A DNA stretch of 64,000 bases, taken from the NCBI RefSeq assembly GCF_900107935.1, contig NZ_FNVG01000002.1:62001-126000 (forward strand), in the 5' to 3' direction. The position numbers were made by a program, and so were the translations under genes. Below the pieces are notes generated by a model, which was given only the letters and a program-made list of their open reading frames with translations, made no database searches and was not told the origin of the DNA. Shown here piece after piece: positions 48,301 to 56,775 of the stretch. This DNA is from Vibrio hangzhouensis (lineage in GTDB: Bacteria > Pseudomonadota > Gammaproteobacteria > Enterobacterales > Vibrionaceae). The stretch's first letter is position 1. Each line of letters starts with the position of its first letter.

Positions 48301-48432
48301 ATTTCGAATCGTAAACCCAGGATCATACGCCTCCGGGATCGTGTTATAGGCTTGGATACCCAAAAACGTCAACACCGCAATAATAAGCAGCGTGATGCGG
48401 CTGTTGTGTAGAGAAAAAGCAGTCATCGACAT
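45352..48432 (-). CDS. RND family efflux permease
   Basis: A 1026-residue inner-membrane pump of the HAE/AcrB class: one N-terminal helix, a large periplasmic porter domain, a helix block near residues 335-540, a second porter half, and a final helix block (about 855-1025). The fourth-helix proton-relay segment reads GMLVDNGIVMSEN, with the first Asp kept and the second replaced by Asn. YDPGFTIRNAQVITQFPGA matches a distinct RND subfamily in vibrios. Its ATG overlaps the stop of the adaptor gene. An outer-membrane channel gene is absent, so a TolC-type protein encoded elsewhere must serve it. Confidence 0.93.
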   Translation of the reverse strand: MSMTAFSLHNSRITLLIIAVLTFLGIQAYNTIPEAYDPGFTIRNAQVITQFPGASPKRVEDLVTDPLEKAVLELAELDFVKSQSKNGVSILTVAIKEDYSELQPIWDKLRRKIDRAASTLPEGVSAPVVNDEFGDVYGIVLAIHGEGFSYRELKQTAEDLRSGLFLLDDVAKVDLHGVQQEQIKLKFDANALAAYDLTPNQLADILSKQNIVLSGGSVVFGQERLPIEPSGNYNTPDEIKGTLVTLPSSGKTVRLDSLVTLESGYEFPINNPVYFNGKPSVNVAIAMVETGNNVRLGEQVDAYVEQFTRQLPIGLEISKVNFAPKEVKDKVDQFVSSLVQSMTVVGLVMFIFLGWRTGLIVSLLVPISMLLTILVMSKIGVGLDQISLAALIIALGMLVDNGIVMSENILVRINQGVSKNVAAIESANELKLPLLTSSLTTSAAFLPIFLAKSNMGEYTGALFVVVTITLLASWLLSLVMIPLLCVLLLKPTKQVKEESPSQLAWYAKLLTRLIRFRWLTVATMVVATVFAFQAMKWLPNIFFPPSERTFFKMEVTMPMGTSIEHNQAMVADIEQFLFSLQAKEPSHGKPSVKELDTDNQGIKNWTVYVGYGGPRYILPHSSRTSSPEYSFWIINTHDYRDNPELMQRIESYISENHPDAIATTRLIENGAAILNPVEIRLNGLDQDKVFAITQEVKAKLASIDGLKDVSDDWGQKTKTIRIVIDQQKAALAGVNNRDIALSLQTSLVGKNLSEFRDGILSIPIVLSNEEREELNVEQILALPIYTPAGSVTLAHIADVDIVWQNAKIYRRNSYKSVTIGAQLEPGYTANEGLNAILPWLETESQTWPNSIFYEIGGEEEKSKKSTGSISENLPLALFVIIGLLVAQFNSFRKPIIILSTIPIAFVGVVAGLHIGNSFFGFMTFLGVISLAGIVINNAIVLLEQVDIELLSGKRAIDALIAAGKRRMKPILLTTLTTVLGMIPLLITGGAMWQTMAIAIIAGLIFSTLLTLIFVPVLYSIFYRVEV

Positions 48433-49478
48433 TATTTCGTCTCCACTCTTACCTGCTGACCGTCATGAACTTGGCTCACGCCGGCGACGACAACGCGCTC
48501 ACCGTCCGATAATCCATCGACAATATTGATGCCTTGTTCACTGACGCCATCAACGCGCACGGTTCGCTTCTCGAGTACATTGGTTGTGGGATGTACTACG
48601 AACACATAATGCCCGTTGCCATCACTGAGCACAGTGTGGCTAGGCAATACCATCGAATGGCTTACACCAAATGCCTCAGCTTTGACCTTAACCGAAGTCC
48701 CCGTGAACAGTCTTCGCTCAGACGGGGGCTGCATCACTAAAGTGACATGGAGCTGCTGGCTGCTTTGCTGACTCACACTGAGCTCATCGACTTTTAGTGG
48801 GAATGGCTGTGAAAAGCCTTCAATTTCCGCGCTGAGTTTAACGGCATCAGCGGTTTGAATTTGCACAAACTGTGATTGCGGCACCGTGATGGTGATTTTG
48901 TATTGTTCAACGTCTTGCAAAGTGAGAATTTTGGTCGACGAGGTAACTTTAGAGAAGTTATCGATATAACGATGACTCACCACACCAGAGAAAGGAGCAA
49001 GCAAAGAGGTGTACTCAACATCTTTTACACTTTGCTCAAAAGCGGCTTGCGCTGAAATATATTGGGATTCCAACGCATCCAAGTTCGCCTGGCTAATGGC
49101 ATTTTTATTGATAAGTGTCTGTGCTCGCTCGTATTCTGCTTTTGCTTGTTTCAAAGTGGCGTTACGAGACTTTTTATTGATCAGTTGTTGGCTATTATCC
49201 AGTTGAGCTAACAGTTGTCCTTTTTCGACTTTTTTCCCCGATTTAATGGGCAAATCTGTCAATTCACCTTGGATTCTAAAGTTCATATCGATGGTTTTGT
49301 TCGCCTCGAGAATCCCAGTAAAGTGCCTCACCTGATGCTGTTTCTGACTTACAACCAAGGTTTTCACCGGTTTGATTGGCACAGAAGTGACTTCTGGTGC
49401 TTCATCTTTGTTGCAGCCAAATAGGCTCAGCGCGACTATCAGGGTAGTCAGTCCATTTTTATAACTGTGTGGCACTCT
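48432..49478 (-). CDS. RND efflux periplasmic adaptor (membrane fusion protein)
   Basis: A 348-residue lipoprotein precursor (lipobox at VALSLFGCNKD). The biotinyl-lipoyl half-domains are in GILEANKTIDMNFRIQGEL and LLAPFSGVVSHRYIDNFSKV, with the helical hairpin between them (about residues 95-160) and beta-barrel and membrane-proximal domains after. ATG 49478 puts the lipobox at about residue 22; the frame to 49505 adds an unlikely start. It is first in a two-gene operon with the permease and is divergent from the sensor kinase. Confidence 0.92.
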   Translation of the reverse strand, partial: RVPHSYKNGLTTLIVALSLFGCNKDEAPEVTSVPIKPVKTLVVSQKQHQVRHFTGILEANKTIDMNFRIQGELTDLPIKSGKKVEKGQLLAQLDNSQQLINKKSRNATLKQAKAEYERAQTLINKNAISQANLDALESQYISAQAAFEQSVKDVEYTSLLAPFSGVVSHRYIDNFSKVTSSTKILTLQDVEQYKITITVPQSQFVQIQTADAVKLSAEIEGFSQPFPLKVDELSVSQQSSQQLHVTLVMQPPSERRLFTGTSVKVKAEAFGVSHSMVLPSHTVLSDGNGHYVFVVHPTTNVLEKRTVRVDGVSEQGINIVDGLSDGERVVVAGVSQVHDGQQVRVETK

Positions 49479-49511
49479 CATTTCATTCAACCATTGCAGC
49501 GACATTGATGA

Positions 49512-49540
49512 GTCATAGTAATAGGCTGGGCCTGTCGCAA
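49512..49540 (-). promoter_or_regulatory. Predicted promoter of the RND operon
   Basis: On the minus strand TTGCGA (49535-49540), a 17-bp spacer and TATGAC (49512-49517). It lies between the direct repeats at 49556-49585 and the adaptor start codon, the right order for an activated promoter. Confidence 0.55.
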
Positions 49541-49555
49541 AATGGTAAAATGTAC

Positions 49556-49585
49556 GAGTGGGTCTATTTCGGTCATGAGTGGGTC
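49556..49585. promoter_or_regulatory. Predicted LytTR response-regulator binding site (two direct repeats)
   Basis: GAGTGGGTC occurs at 49556-49564 and 49577-49585, a 21-bp period of two helical turns. LytTR proteins bind pairs of 9-bp direct repeats about 12 bp apart. Read on the minus strand the unit ACCCACTC resembles the ACCRCTYA half-site known for BtsR/YehT. The pair is 15 bp upstream of the RND -35. Confidence 0.65.
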
Positions 49586-49665
49586 AACACAAGAAGCTGG
49601 TTCGCTTATACTATCGTTACCCCATGCCAAGAGTGCCTATTTTGAAATCCCAGTTATTGGACCCC

Positions 49666-50718
49666 ATGCTCACAAAGTTACAGTCGCTCAACTTATCTTT
49701 TTCAAGACAAGACTTACTCATACTGGTTATCTGGCCACTCATTAACTCAATTATCATTTGCGTGGCTGTCTACTACGCGATGACCGTGCTAAACAAGCCT
49801 CACGCTGCTGTTTATGCGCTTCGTGCGCTGTCGGTCATTTTTATGGTTTGTGCCCTGTTTTGGGCATTCCGACGCGTTTTTGATGCGACTAAGTTTGGCA
49901 CGGTTTATCGTCACAAGCTGATACATCAGATTTTCATCAATGTGGCACTGGTTTCACTGGCTATTGCGATCACATCTGGCGGTCTGCCCGTTATACAAAC
50001 CTTTGATACGGTGACTATATTTCAGCTCGTCCGGTTAAAGCTGCTCACCTATTTAAACTTGTTACTCCAAGTCGTCATTTACACTATGGTGGTTCACAGC
50101 TGGCAGCTAAAACAAAAAGCATTAGAGTTAGAAATGTCGTTAAAGGAATCTGAGATTTCTCTATTGCGTATTCAAACCAACCCACACTTTCTGTTCAACA
50201 CGCTAAACCTGCTGCACAGCGAGATCCCTGAGCGCCCCGAGCTTGCTCAAGAGCTTATTTTTGAGCTCAGTGACTTACTCAGGGGCACGATTGCTATCTC
50301 TGACAAAAAGCGAATTTTGCTCCGTGATGAGGTAGAACTGATTGAGCACTATTTAGCCATTCAAAAAGCGCGCTTTACCGAGCGATTGCATTTCTCCATC
50401 GATATTGGCGAAGAGAGTCAAGCGCTGCAAATTCCACCAATGCTGATCATGCCGCTGGTAGAAAACGTGATTAAGCATGCTATTAGTAGAACCATTGATC
50501 CGATTCACCTCGACATTAAAACTCGCTATGCAAAAAGTGAGCTTTGCATAACTGTCTGCAACAGTTGGCCGGAACCTACAACGCCAACATTTGAAGCAGG
50601 CAGTGGCCACAACAATATTATTGAAACTTTGAATTTAGAATACGACGACGCCAGTTTTTCGATGAATTTTGCTGACGGCATCAGCTGCGCGCAAATCACC
50701 ATTCGTCATGGCTTTTAG
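49666..50718 (+). CDS. LytS/YehU-type sensor histidine kinase
   Basis: About 350 residues: four predicted membrane helices (LLILVIWPLINSII to LLTYLNLLLQVVIY), a short coiled segment (QKALELEMSLKESEISLLRIQ), and a His_kinase domain with the phospho-acceptor in NPHFLFNTLNLLHSEI, then PPMLIMPLVENVIKHAI (N box). The G box is degenerate (GSGHNNIIETL). The start is unsure; ATG 49666 has GGA close upstream, ATG 49624 has none. It is divergent from the RND operon and 10 bp before its response regulator. Confidence 0.88.
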   Translation: MLTKLQSLNLSFSRQDLLILVIWPLINSIIICVAVYYAMTVLNKPHAAVYALRALSVIFMVCALFWAFRRVFDATKFGTVYRHKLIHQIFINVALVSLAIAITSGGLPVIQTFDTVTIFQLVRLKLLTYLNLLLQVVIYTMVVHSWQLKQKALELEMSLKESEISLLRIQTNPHFLFNTLNLLHSEIPERPELAQELIFELSDLLRGTIAISDKKRILLRDEVELIEHYLAIQKARFTERLHFSIDIGEESQALQIPPMLIMPLVENVIKHAISRTIDPIHLDIKTRYAKSELCITVCNSWPEPTTPTFEAGSGHNNIIETLNLEYDDASFSMNFADGISCAQITIRHGF

Positions 50719-50728
50719 GGAGAATACT

Positions 50729-51451
50729 GTGTACCGAGTGCTACTCATTGATGATGAACCTGCAGCCACTCACGCATTAAAGCGCAGTTTGGCCTCATTT
50801 AGCGAGATTGAAGTGATTGGCAGTTACAACAACCCGCAGCAAGGAATTGAGGCAATTTGCCAACAGACACCTGACATTGTGTTTATGGACATAGAAATGC
50901 CAGGATTGGATGGGTTTATGGTCGCTAAAGCTACGGAACATGTACCCTATCACTTGGTTTATGTGACTGCATATTCTGAGCACGCATTGAACGCATTTGA
51001 AACCAAAGTCGTGGACTATCTATTAAAACCCGTTCGCCAAACCAGACTTGAGCGCTGTTTTGAAAAGATTAAATCCCTTCCACCTCTGGTATCACCTGCT
51101 GTAGAACCTGAAATTCTAGTCAATGATGGCAAGACAACCTACAGGCTCACCGAAAGCGATATCAGCTACATAGAGAGTATCGGCCGCTACCAACAAGTTA
51201 ACCTAACTTCATCGGGACAAAGAAAATTTCAACTGCAAACCATAGTGACAGAAGAGACTATGACAAACTTTGAAACCGAGTTAGGCCCTGAGCACTTTTT
51301 GAGAGTGCACCGCAGCTTTATAGTTAACGTGAGTTTGATAACGCAAATACAGCGCGAGGCCAGAAATACTCTCATTTCGTTAAGTGGTGTCGGTCAAAGT
51401 ATCCCGGTAGCGAGGGCTAAGGTGTCTATAGTCAATGAGTACTTAAAATAG
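50729..51451 (+). CDS. LytTR-type response regulator
   Basis: A 240-residue regulator: a receiver domain with phospho-acceptor in DIVFMDIEMPG (about residue 54) and KPV in VDYLLKPVRQT, then a LytTR DNA-binding domain (about 130-240: VNDGKTTYRLTESDISYIESIGRYQQV, FLRVHRSFIVNVSLI). I chose GTG 50729 because GGGAG lies 6 bases upstream and the kinase stop is 10 bp before. With the kinase it likely controls the divergent RND pump through the 21-bp repeats at 49556-49585. Confidence 0.92.
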   Translation: MYRVLLIDDEPAATHALKRSLASFSEIEVIGSYNNPQQGIEAICQQTPDIVFMDIEMPGLDGFMVAKATEHVPYHLVYVTAYSEHALNAFETKVVDYLLKPVRQTRLERCFEKIKSLPPLVSPAVEPEILVNDGKTTYRLTESDISYIESIGRYQQVNLTSSGQRKFQLQTIVTEETMTNFETELGPEHFLRVHRSFIVNVSLITQIQREARNTLISLSGVGQSIPVARAKVSIVNEYLK

Positions 51452-51549
51452 CGTCCAACAATGACTTCTTGATAAATGGGTGTCCCATCACTTCCTTAAT
51501 GGCGGTTCACCCAATTTGCTTTCCTTAGCAGGCACAGTCCGAGACACAC

Positions 51550-52407
51550 CTACTCAGCCGATGAGATAGCATTATTAATATAGATTTTTCGCAAAATCCC
51601 AGCAATTTCACCTGGTTCACCAGAGCCAATTTTGTGGCCATCGATCTCAACCACTGGCCAGACAAAGGTGGTTGCCGAGCTTACAAAAGCTTCAGATGCC
51701 TTATAGGCCTCTTCAATAGTGAAGTTACGCTCTTCTATTATGATCCCAGCTTGTTCGGCCAATTGCAGCAAACTTTTCCTGGTGATGCCATGTAGAATAG
51801 CGTCACTGAGCGGGCGTGTAACCAGAGTTCCGTCATTAGTAACAATATAGGCATTGTTGGAACTACCTTCTGTCACATAGCCCTCTTCCACCAGCCATGC
51901 ATCATCAGCTCCCACATTGAGTGCCGCCTGTTTAGCCATGCATGGCGCTAAAAGACCAACGGTTTTAATATCACGTCTTTTCCAGCGAATATCCGGCAAC
52001 GAGATTACTTTCATGCCTTTTGCAGCCTTTGGGCTGTCTAACAAAGCGCGGGCTTGGGTAAACAGCACTAACGTCGGCTTGGTATCCACAGGATAGGCAA
52101 AGTCACGGTCGCCAGCATTGCCCCGGCTAAGCTGAAGGTAAACCCCACCTTCTTCTAACTGATTTAATTTCACCAATTGTTTCTGAATTTGTGTCAATTG
52201 CTCAGCACTTACTGGCAAAGGCAACTCCAGCTCTTGACATGAGCGTTCCAGCCGAGCCAAGTGACCAGCATTATCAACCAACTTTCCGTTTAAGACAGCG
52301 GTTACTTCATATACAGCATCGGCAAACAAGAAGCCTCGATCAAAGATAGAAATCTTTGCGTCAGTTTCCTTTACATATTCACCGTTCAAATAGACGATGC
52401 GTTCCAT
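51550..52407 (-). CDS. D-amino-acid aminotransferase (class IV)
   Basis: A 285-residue PLP fold-type IV transaminase. FDRGFLFADAVYEV at the N-terminus, the PLP lysine in RRDIKTVGLL (residue 148), WLVEEGYVTEGSSNNAYIV and LHGITRKSLLQLAEQAG match the D-amino-acid transaminase group rather than BCAT. It interconverts D-amino acids and 2-oxoacids, with D-alanine and D-glutamate as typical pair. GAGGAAA lies 7 bases before ATG 52407. It lies 51 bp downstream of dgcA, likely the third gene of dgcN-dgcA-dat. Confidence 0.9.
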   Translation of the reverse strand: MERIVYLNGEYVKETDAKISIFDRGFLFADAVYEVTAVLNGKLVDNAGHLARLERSCQELELPLPVSAEQLTQIQKQLVKLNQLEEGGVYLQLSRGNAGDRDFAYPVDTKPTLVLFTQARALLDSPKAAKGMKVISLPDIRWKRRDIKTVGLLAPCMAKQAALNVGADDAWLVEEGYVTEGSSNNAYIVTNDGTLVTRPLSDAILHGITRKSLLQLAEQAGIIIEERNFTIEEAYKASEAFVSSATTFVWPVVEIDGHKIGSGEPGEIAGILRKIYINNAISSAE

Positions 52408-52458
52408 AATTATTTCCTCAAATCTTTCTCAGGCACACTAGCATTTCATGACAATGCA

Positions 52459-53436
52459 TTAACCCCAAAGCTGGGGCCGAAAAGGCTGCATTGCTTGCTG
52501 AATGAATTTAAAACCGTTTTCCCTGTCTTTATCTAGCAATAAGGGACCATCTAAATCAACAACCTGGGCCCCCTGAGCAACCACAAATGCCGGTGCCATC
52601 GCCAGTGACGTGGCAAGCATACAGCCAACCATGACCTGAAAACCTTCTTTTCTGGCTTCGTATTTCAGTGACAGAGCTTCAGTCAGACCACCGGTTTTAT
52701 CCATTTTGATATTGACCATCTCATATCGCCCTCGCAACGCCGGAAGGCTTTTTCGGTCATGGCATGACTCATCGGCACACAAGGGAATTGGGTGTGGCAA
52801 TTCGGCCAGTACTTCATCATCACCTGCCGGCAGGGGCTGCTCTATCATGGCAACATTCAGCTTGACCAGTTCAGGAACCAGCTCCTGGTATAGTTCTGGA
52901 GTCCAGCTTTCATTGGCATCAAGAATAATTTTAGCTGTTGGTGCTCCACGACGCACAGCTGCTACCCTTTCCAAATCACCTTCCCCGCCCATTTTCAATT
53001 TTAAAATTGGAAACTGTACGTTATCTCGAGCAGCTTGCTCCATCATGTCTGGAGAATCTAACGAGAGGGTGTAAGCACTGACTAAAGGTTGCGGCGGATA
53101 GCGACGTAATCGCTGCCAGATAGATACCCCAGCGGCTTTACATTCCAAATCCCACAAAGCACAATCCACGGCGTTACGTGCTGCCCCAGCAGGCAGTATC
53201 TCTTGTATGCTAAAGCGATCTAATCCCGCTTCTAGCAGAGGAACCAGCGCTTCAAGCTGGCTCAGAACACTGGTCACCGACTCGCCGTAACGACTGTAAG
53301 GAACACATTCCCCCCGGCCTACAACACCGCGCTTTTCCAACTCGACAATCACCACATCGGCTTGGGTTCGACTACCGCGAGAAATGGTAAAACTGCCACG
53401 AATTGGCCAACTTTGTGTATAGAAACGGATTTTCAT
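52459..53436 (-). CDS. dgcA: Enolase-superfamily racemase DgcA (N-acetyl-D-glutamate racemase type)
   Basis: A 325-residue enolase-superfamily enzyme of the dipeptide-epimerase/MLE subgroup. The first KxK pair lies in ILKLKMG (Lys146, Lys148), the metal ligands in LDANESW (Asp173), MIEQPLP (Glu199) and CADESCHD (Asp222), and the opposite lysine in NIKMDKTGG (Lys244 or 247). Pairing with a DUF1611 gene identifies the DgcA/DgcN system for D-glutamate use, where DgcN acetylates D-Glu and DgcA racemises the product. A plain dipeptide epimerase is the alternative. It is 17 bp after dgcN. Confidence 0.82.
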   Translation of the reverse strand: MKIRFYTQSWPIRGSFTISRGSRTQADVVIVELEKRGVVGRGECVPYSRYGESVTSVLSQLEALVPLLEAGLDRFSIQEILPAGAARNAVDCALWDLECKAAGVSIWQRLRRYPPQPLVSAYTLSLDSPDMMEQAARDNVQFPILKLKMGGEGDLERVAAVRRGAPTAKIILDANESWTPELYQELVPELVKLNVAMIEQPLPAGDDEVLAELPHPIPLCADESCHDRKSLPALRGRYEMVNIKMDKTGGLTEALSLKYEARKEGFQVMVGCMLATSLAMAPAFVVAQGAQVVDLDGPLLLDKDRENGFKFIQQAMQPFRPQLWG

Positions 53437-53453
53437 ACTACCTCCGTACGGGC

Positions 53454-54452
53454 TTAACCCAACTTCTTCACGATACGACTCATGCCCTGACGGAAAGGAT
53501 CAACGGCAGGTAACTCAAGTTCGGTTTCAATGTTATCCAGCAAGCTCATTGCTTCAGCCTCATCAAGTTGAGAGGTATTGACCGAAACACCAACGAAACG
53601 TACATCTGGGTTAGTCAGCCTGGCTGTCGCCAGATTCGCTTCCATACATTCTTTAAGATCTGGCACAGAATAATCTGCCAGTCCACGCATATGAGTTCGC
53701 GTAGGCTCATGACAAAGCACTAATGCATCAGGTTGTGCGCCGTGAATAAGTCCGGTCGTCACACCCGCAAATGATGGATGGAACAAAGAGCCCTGACCCT
53801 CTATGACATCCCAGTGATCATCGGAATTATCAGGAGAAATGGTTTCAACTGCACCAGCAATAAAGTCAGCAACGACACAGTCAACACTGACACCACTGCC
53901 ACTAATTAAGATCCCAGTTTGGCCCGTGGCTCGAAAATCGACATTCATGCCCTGACTGCGCATCTCCTTTTCGATCGCCAGTGAGGTGTACATCTTTCCA
54001 CAAGAGCAATCGGTACCCACTGTCAGCAAGCGCTTGCCTGTTCGCTTGCGACCATTGGCAACCGGATAAGTCTGCGTAGGGTAACGGACGTCGAACAGTT
54101 GACGGCCATTGGCCTTTGCACACTCGGTTAGAGCAGGAATATCGTTCAGGCGATTATGTAGACCAGATGCCAGATCCATCCCGGCTTCCAATGCCTCAAC
54201 CAAAACGTCCAGCCATTGCTCGGAAATCACGCCTCCACGATTGGCCACCCCTATTACTAATGTTTTAGCTCCCGCTTTTACTGCTTCGCTAATACTCATA
54301 TCTGGTAGACCACAATCTGCCTGGCACTCAGGCAAGCGGAATTGACCTACACAATACTCCGGATGCCACTGTTTAATCCCTTGTGCCACTTTAGCCGCTA
54401 GTGGATCGGCAGCATCGCCAAGAAATAGCAAATAAGGTTTTTTAAGGTCCAT
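53454..54452 (-). CDS. dgcN: DgcN, DUF1611 family (D-glutamate N-acetyltransferase)
   Basis: A 332-residue DUF1611 protein. The N-terminal Rossmann-like part ends in LVIGVANRGG; the C-terminal part has a P-loop-like VGTDCSCGKMYTSLAIEKEM (about residue 143), then ATGQTGILISGSG, DHWDVIEGQGSLFHPSFAGVTTGLIHGA and VLCHEPTRTHMRGL, the usual family order. In a marine gammaproteobacterial pathway DgcN makes N-acetyl-D-glutamate. AGGAG lies 8 bases before ATG 54452. It is the first gene of the unit and faces the 850-bp spacer. Confidence 0.85.
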   Translation of the reverse strand: MDLKKPYLLFLGDAADPLAAKVAQGIKQWHPEYCVGQFRLPECQADCGLPDMSISEAVKAGAKTLVIGVANRGGVISEQWLDVLVEALEAGMDLASGLHNRLNDIPALTECAKANGRQLFDVRYPTQTYPVANGRKRTGKRLLTVGTDCSCGKMYTSLAIEKEMRSQGMNVDFRATGQTGILISGSGVSVDCVVADFIAGAVETISPDNSDDHWDVIEGQGSLFHPSFAGVTTGLIHGAQPDALVLCHEPTRTHMRGLADYSVPDLKECMEANLATARLTNPDVRFVGVSVNTSQLDEAEAMSLLDNIETELELPAVDPFRQGMSRIVKKLG

Positions 54453-54933
54453 ATCAAAATCTCCTACAACATATCACTAATTTTTTCTGCCTGACTTAGT
54501 TTCAAGCAAGACTCATTCATCCGTTAACCCTACGCCAGCAAAAATCGTGACAACTTTGCCATTTTTGCAAAATTTTTTTCTACTCGATGACTTACATGCA
54601 TGTCAATCTCACCACTCCATGTGAGAAATTACAGACTATTACTCTGGAAAATCATCAGTAACAGCGAACGCACTGAATCGGAATTTAATCCCTTATTTAC
54701 CATTAAATTTAGAATATAAACCCCACCATATATCAGCAAATTATAATCCTATAAATAGCCAATTTCTTAGTAAACACTACTTCAATAAATCAAGTAAATT
54801 CCGCTCAAATCAGCGCAAAAAAATGTCTTTCAATAATTTGGATTCAAATGGAAATAACTACTGCTTTTTCTCTCTTTAGGTAACTAGTGGTTAATTTTCT
54901 TTTTAAACAGCCAGTTGCAAGACACTCTCAAGC

Positions 54934-54967
54934 TGCATCAAATGCACTTCAATGATGCACCTGCATC
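54934..54967. promoter_or_regulatory. TGCATC repeat cluster, possible activator site
   Basis: TGCATC (54934-54939), its inverse GATGCA (54954-54959) and another TGCATC (54962-54967) lie within 34 bp, with a TGCAC element between. They are about 280 bp upstream of the sigma-54 promoter and could bind an enhancer-binding protein or another regulator. Confidence 0.35.
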
Positions 54968-55243
54968 CAATTAGTGCGACTCATATCTTTTCCGGCAATT
55001 TATATCAATGCGATTTTTGTTGTGTGTTATCTACATTTAACCGATAAACAGCGCTCTTCAAGTTAAGAATTTGTATCAAAACATAAAAGATTATCCATCT
55101 ACAATAGTTATAAATCATGGAATTTTCATACAATCCAAGCACTTCTTGATGCCAATTTATTTAGCACACGTACTTTTCAACATGAAACATATTATTAACC
55201 TTCCCTGACTGTTCAGAGGTTTTATTTATATCGTTGTTATTTC

Positions 55244-55259
55244 TGGTCTGCTTATTGCT
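55244..55259 (+). promoter_or_regulatory. Sigma-54 promoter of the alanine symporter gene
   Basis: TGGTCTGCTTATTGCT keeps the GG and GC dinucleotides exactly 10 bp apart (-24 and -12) and the TTGCT -12 box. It lies 43 bp before the symporter start codon. Confidence 0.6.
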
Positions 55260-55301
55260 CTATTGCCATAAACAAGAATTCAAAATCTATATGGAGGTTA
55301 G

Positions 55302-56669
55302 TTGATGGATTCGATCATTGAGCTTATAGAGCAACTCAATAGCATTGTATGGGGATGGCCAATGCTGATACTCATTTTGGGTGTCGGTATATTTCTAAGC
55401 CTGGGGTTAAAGCTAATGCCAATTTTGAAGGTAGGCAGTGCGTTTAAACTCATGTGGCATGGGAGAAAGTCCGAGGGCGAAGGCGAAATTCCACCATATC
55501 AGGCATTAATGACAGCAATGTCAGCCACTGTGGGTACAGGTAATATTGCCGGCGTCGCTACCGCCGTTTTTATTGGTGGACCTGGTGCACTATTCTGGAT
55601 GTGGTTTACGGCTTTGATGGGAATGGCGACCAAATATGCGGAAGCCGTACTGGCGGTGAAATACCGCGAAATTGATGAAAACGGTAGCTTCGTCGGTGGG
55701 CCCATGTACTACATCAAGAATGGTATGGGCAAAAAATGGGCATGGCTGGGAACCTTGTTTGCCGTGTTCGGTGCCATAGCCGGTTTTGGTATTGGTAACA
55801 CAGTACAGGCGAACTCTATTGCTCAAGTGCTGGAAGCTAACTTTGATTTCTCTCCTTTTATTGTTGGCCTTGTAGTAATGGTGGCCGTTGGTCTGGTGCT
55901 GATTGGTGGTCTAAAAAGAATTGGTCGCTTTGCCGGTGCGCTTGTTCCTTTTATGGCGATTGCCTATATGTTGAGTGGTCTGTTGGTTCTGGCTCTCAAT
56001 ATTGACCAACTGGGTAGCGCTTTTTCGCTGATTTTTACTCACGCATTCTCTCCCGCTGCGGCTGAAGGTGGTTTCGCAGGCGCTGCTGTTTGGATGGCTA
56101 TCCGTTTCGGAGTAGCACGAGGCGTATTTTCAAACGAGGCCGGTCTGGGCTCAGCACCAATTGCCCATGCCAGTGCGCAAACCAACGATCCCGTTCGTCA
56201 GGGGTTGATCGCCATGCTAGGTACTTTTCTGGATACCTTGGTGGTATGCACCATCACTGGCCTTGTGATCATTATTTCCGGCGCCTGGACTTCAGGTGAA
56301 TCCGGAGCAGCATTGACGTCTCTGGCTTTCGCAAACTCATTGCCTGGTTGGGGTAACTATATCGTTGCCATCAGCCTGGCCATCTTTGCCTTTACTACAA
56401 TTATCGGCTGGTCACTGTACGGTGAGCGCTGTGTTGAATTTCTGTTTGGTGTCAAAGCTATCTTTCCATACCGTGTCCTATGGATTCTGGCTATCCCTAT
56501 CGGGTGTAGCCTGAACCTGAGTTTCGTATGGCTGGTAGCCGATACCCTTAACGCTATGATGGCCATTCCAAACCTAATCGCCTTGGCGGTATTAAGCCCT
56601 GTGGTATTCAAACTCACCAAATCCTACTTTGAAACCAAACAAGGCCAAGCACTGAAAGTGGGTAACTAA
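55302..56669 (+). CDS. Sodium:alanine symporter (AGCS family)
   Basis: A 455-residue transporter with about eleven helices. Family marks are ATVGTGNIAGVATAVFIGGPGALFWMW, GGPMYYIKNG, GIGNTVQANS and GVFSNEAGLGSAPIAHA. It imports alanine and possibly glycine with Na+; some members take both enantiomers. GGAGG lies 7 bases before ATG 55302, and a sigma-54 promoter precedes it. An alanine racemase gene follows after 106 bp on the same strand. The neighbouring divergent dgcN-dgcA-dat unit suggests a D-alanine or peptidoglycan-derived amino-acid uptake role. Confidence 0.93.
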   Translation: MMDSIIELIEQLNSIVWGWPMLILILGVGIFLSLGLKLMPILKVGSAFKLMWHGRKSEGEGEIPPYQALMTAMSATVGTGNIAGVATAVFIGGPGALFWMWFTALMGMATKYAEAVLAVKYREIDENGSFVGGPMYYIKNGMGKKWAWLGTLFAVFGAIAGFGIGNTVQANSIAQVLEANFDFSPFIVGLVVMVAVGLVLIGGLKRIGRFAGALVPFMAIAYMLSGLLVLALNIDQLGSAFSLIFTHAFSPAAAEGGFAGAAVWMAIRFGVARGVFSNEAGLGSAPIAHASAQTNDPVRQGLIAMLGTFLDTLVVCTITGLVIIISGAWTSGESGAALTSLAFANSLPGWGNYIVAISLAIFAFTTIIGWSLYGERCVEFLFGVKAIFPYRVLWILAIPIGCSLNLSFVWLVADTLNAMMAIPNLIALAVLSPVVFKLTKSYFETKQGQALKVGN

Positions 56670-56775
56670 CCCCGCTCAACACCGCGCTGACAACACTTGT
56701 AACGTCCTTCATGTGTTATCGGCGCGGTAATCCTTACCACTATATCCGATCACCACAAACAAAATGGGAGTGCGT

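Larger units (their letters stand above)
54453..55301. other. 850-bp AT-rich spacer in the D-amino-acid locus
   Basis: No supportable ORF or RNA gene. It contains an inverted repeat TCTCAC-N8-GTGAGA (54607-54626), a cluster of TGCATC-type elements (54934-54967) and a sigma-54 promoter (55244-55258). The rest is AT-rich, with no repeat I could define. Such a long non-coding spacer is unusual in this otherwise dense window. Confidence 0.6.
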
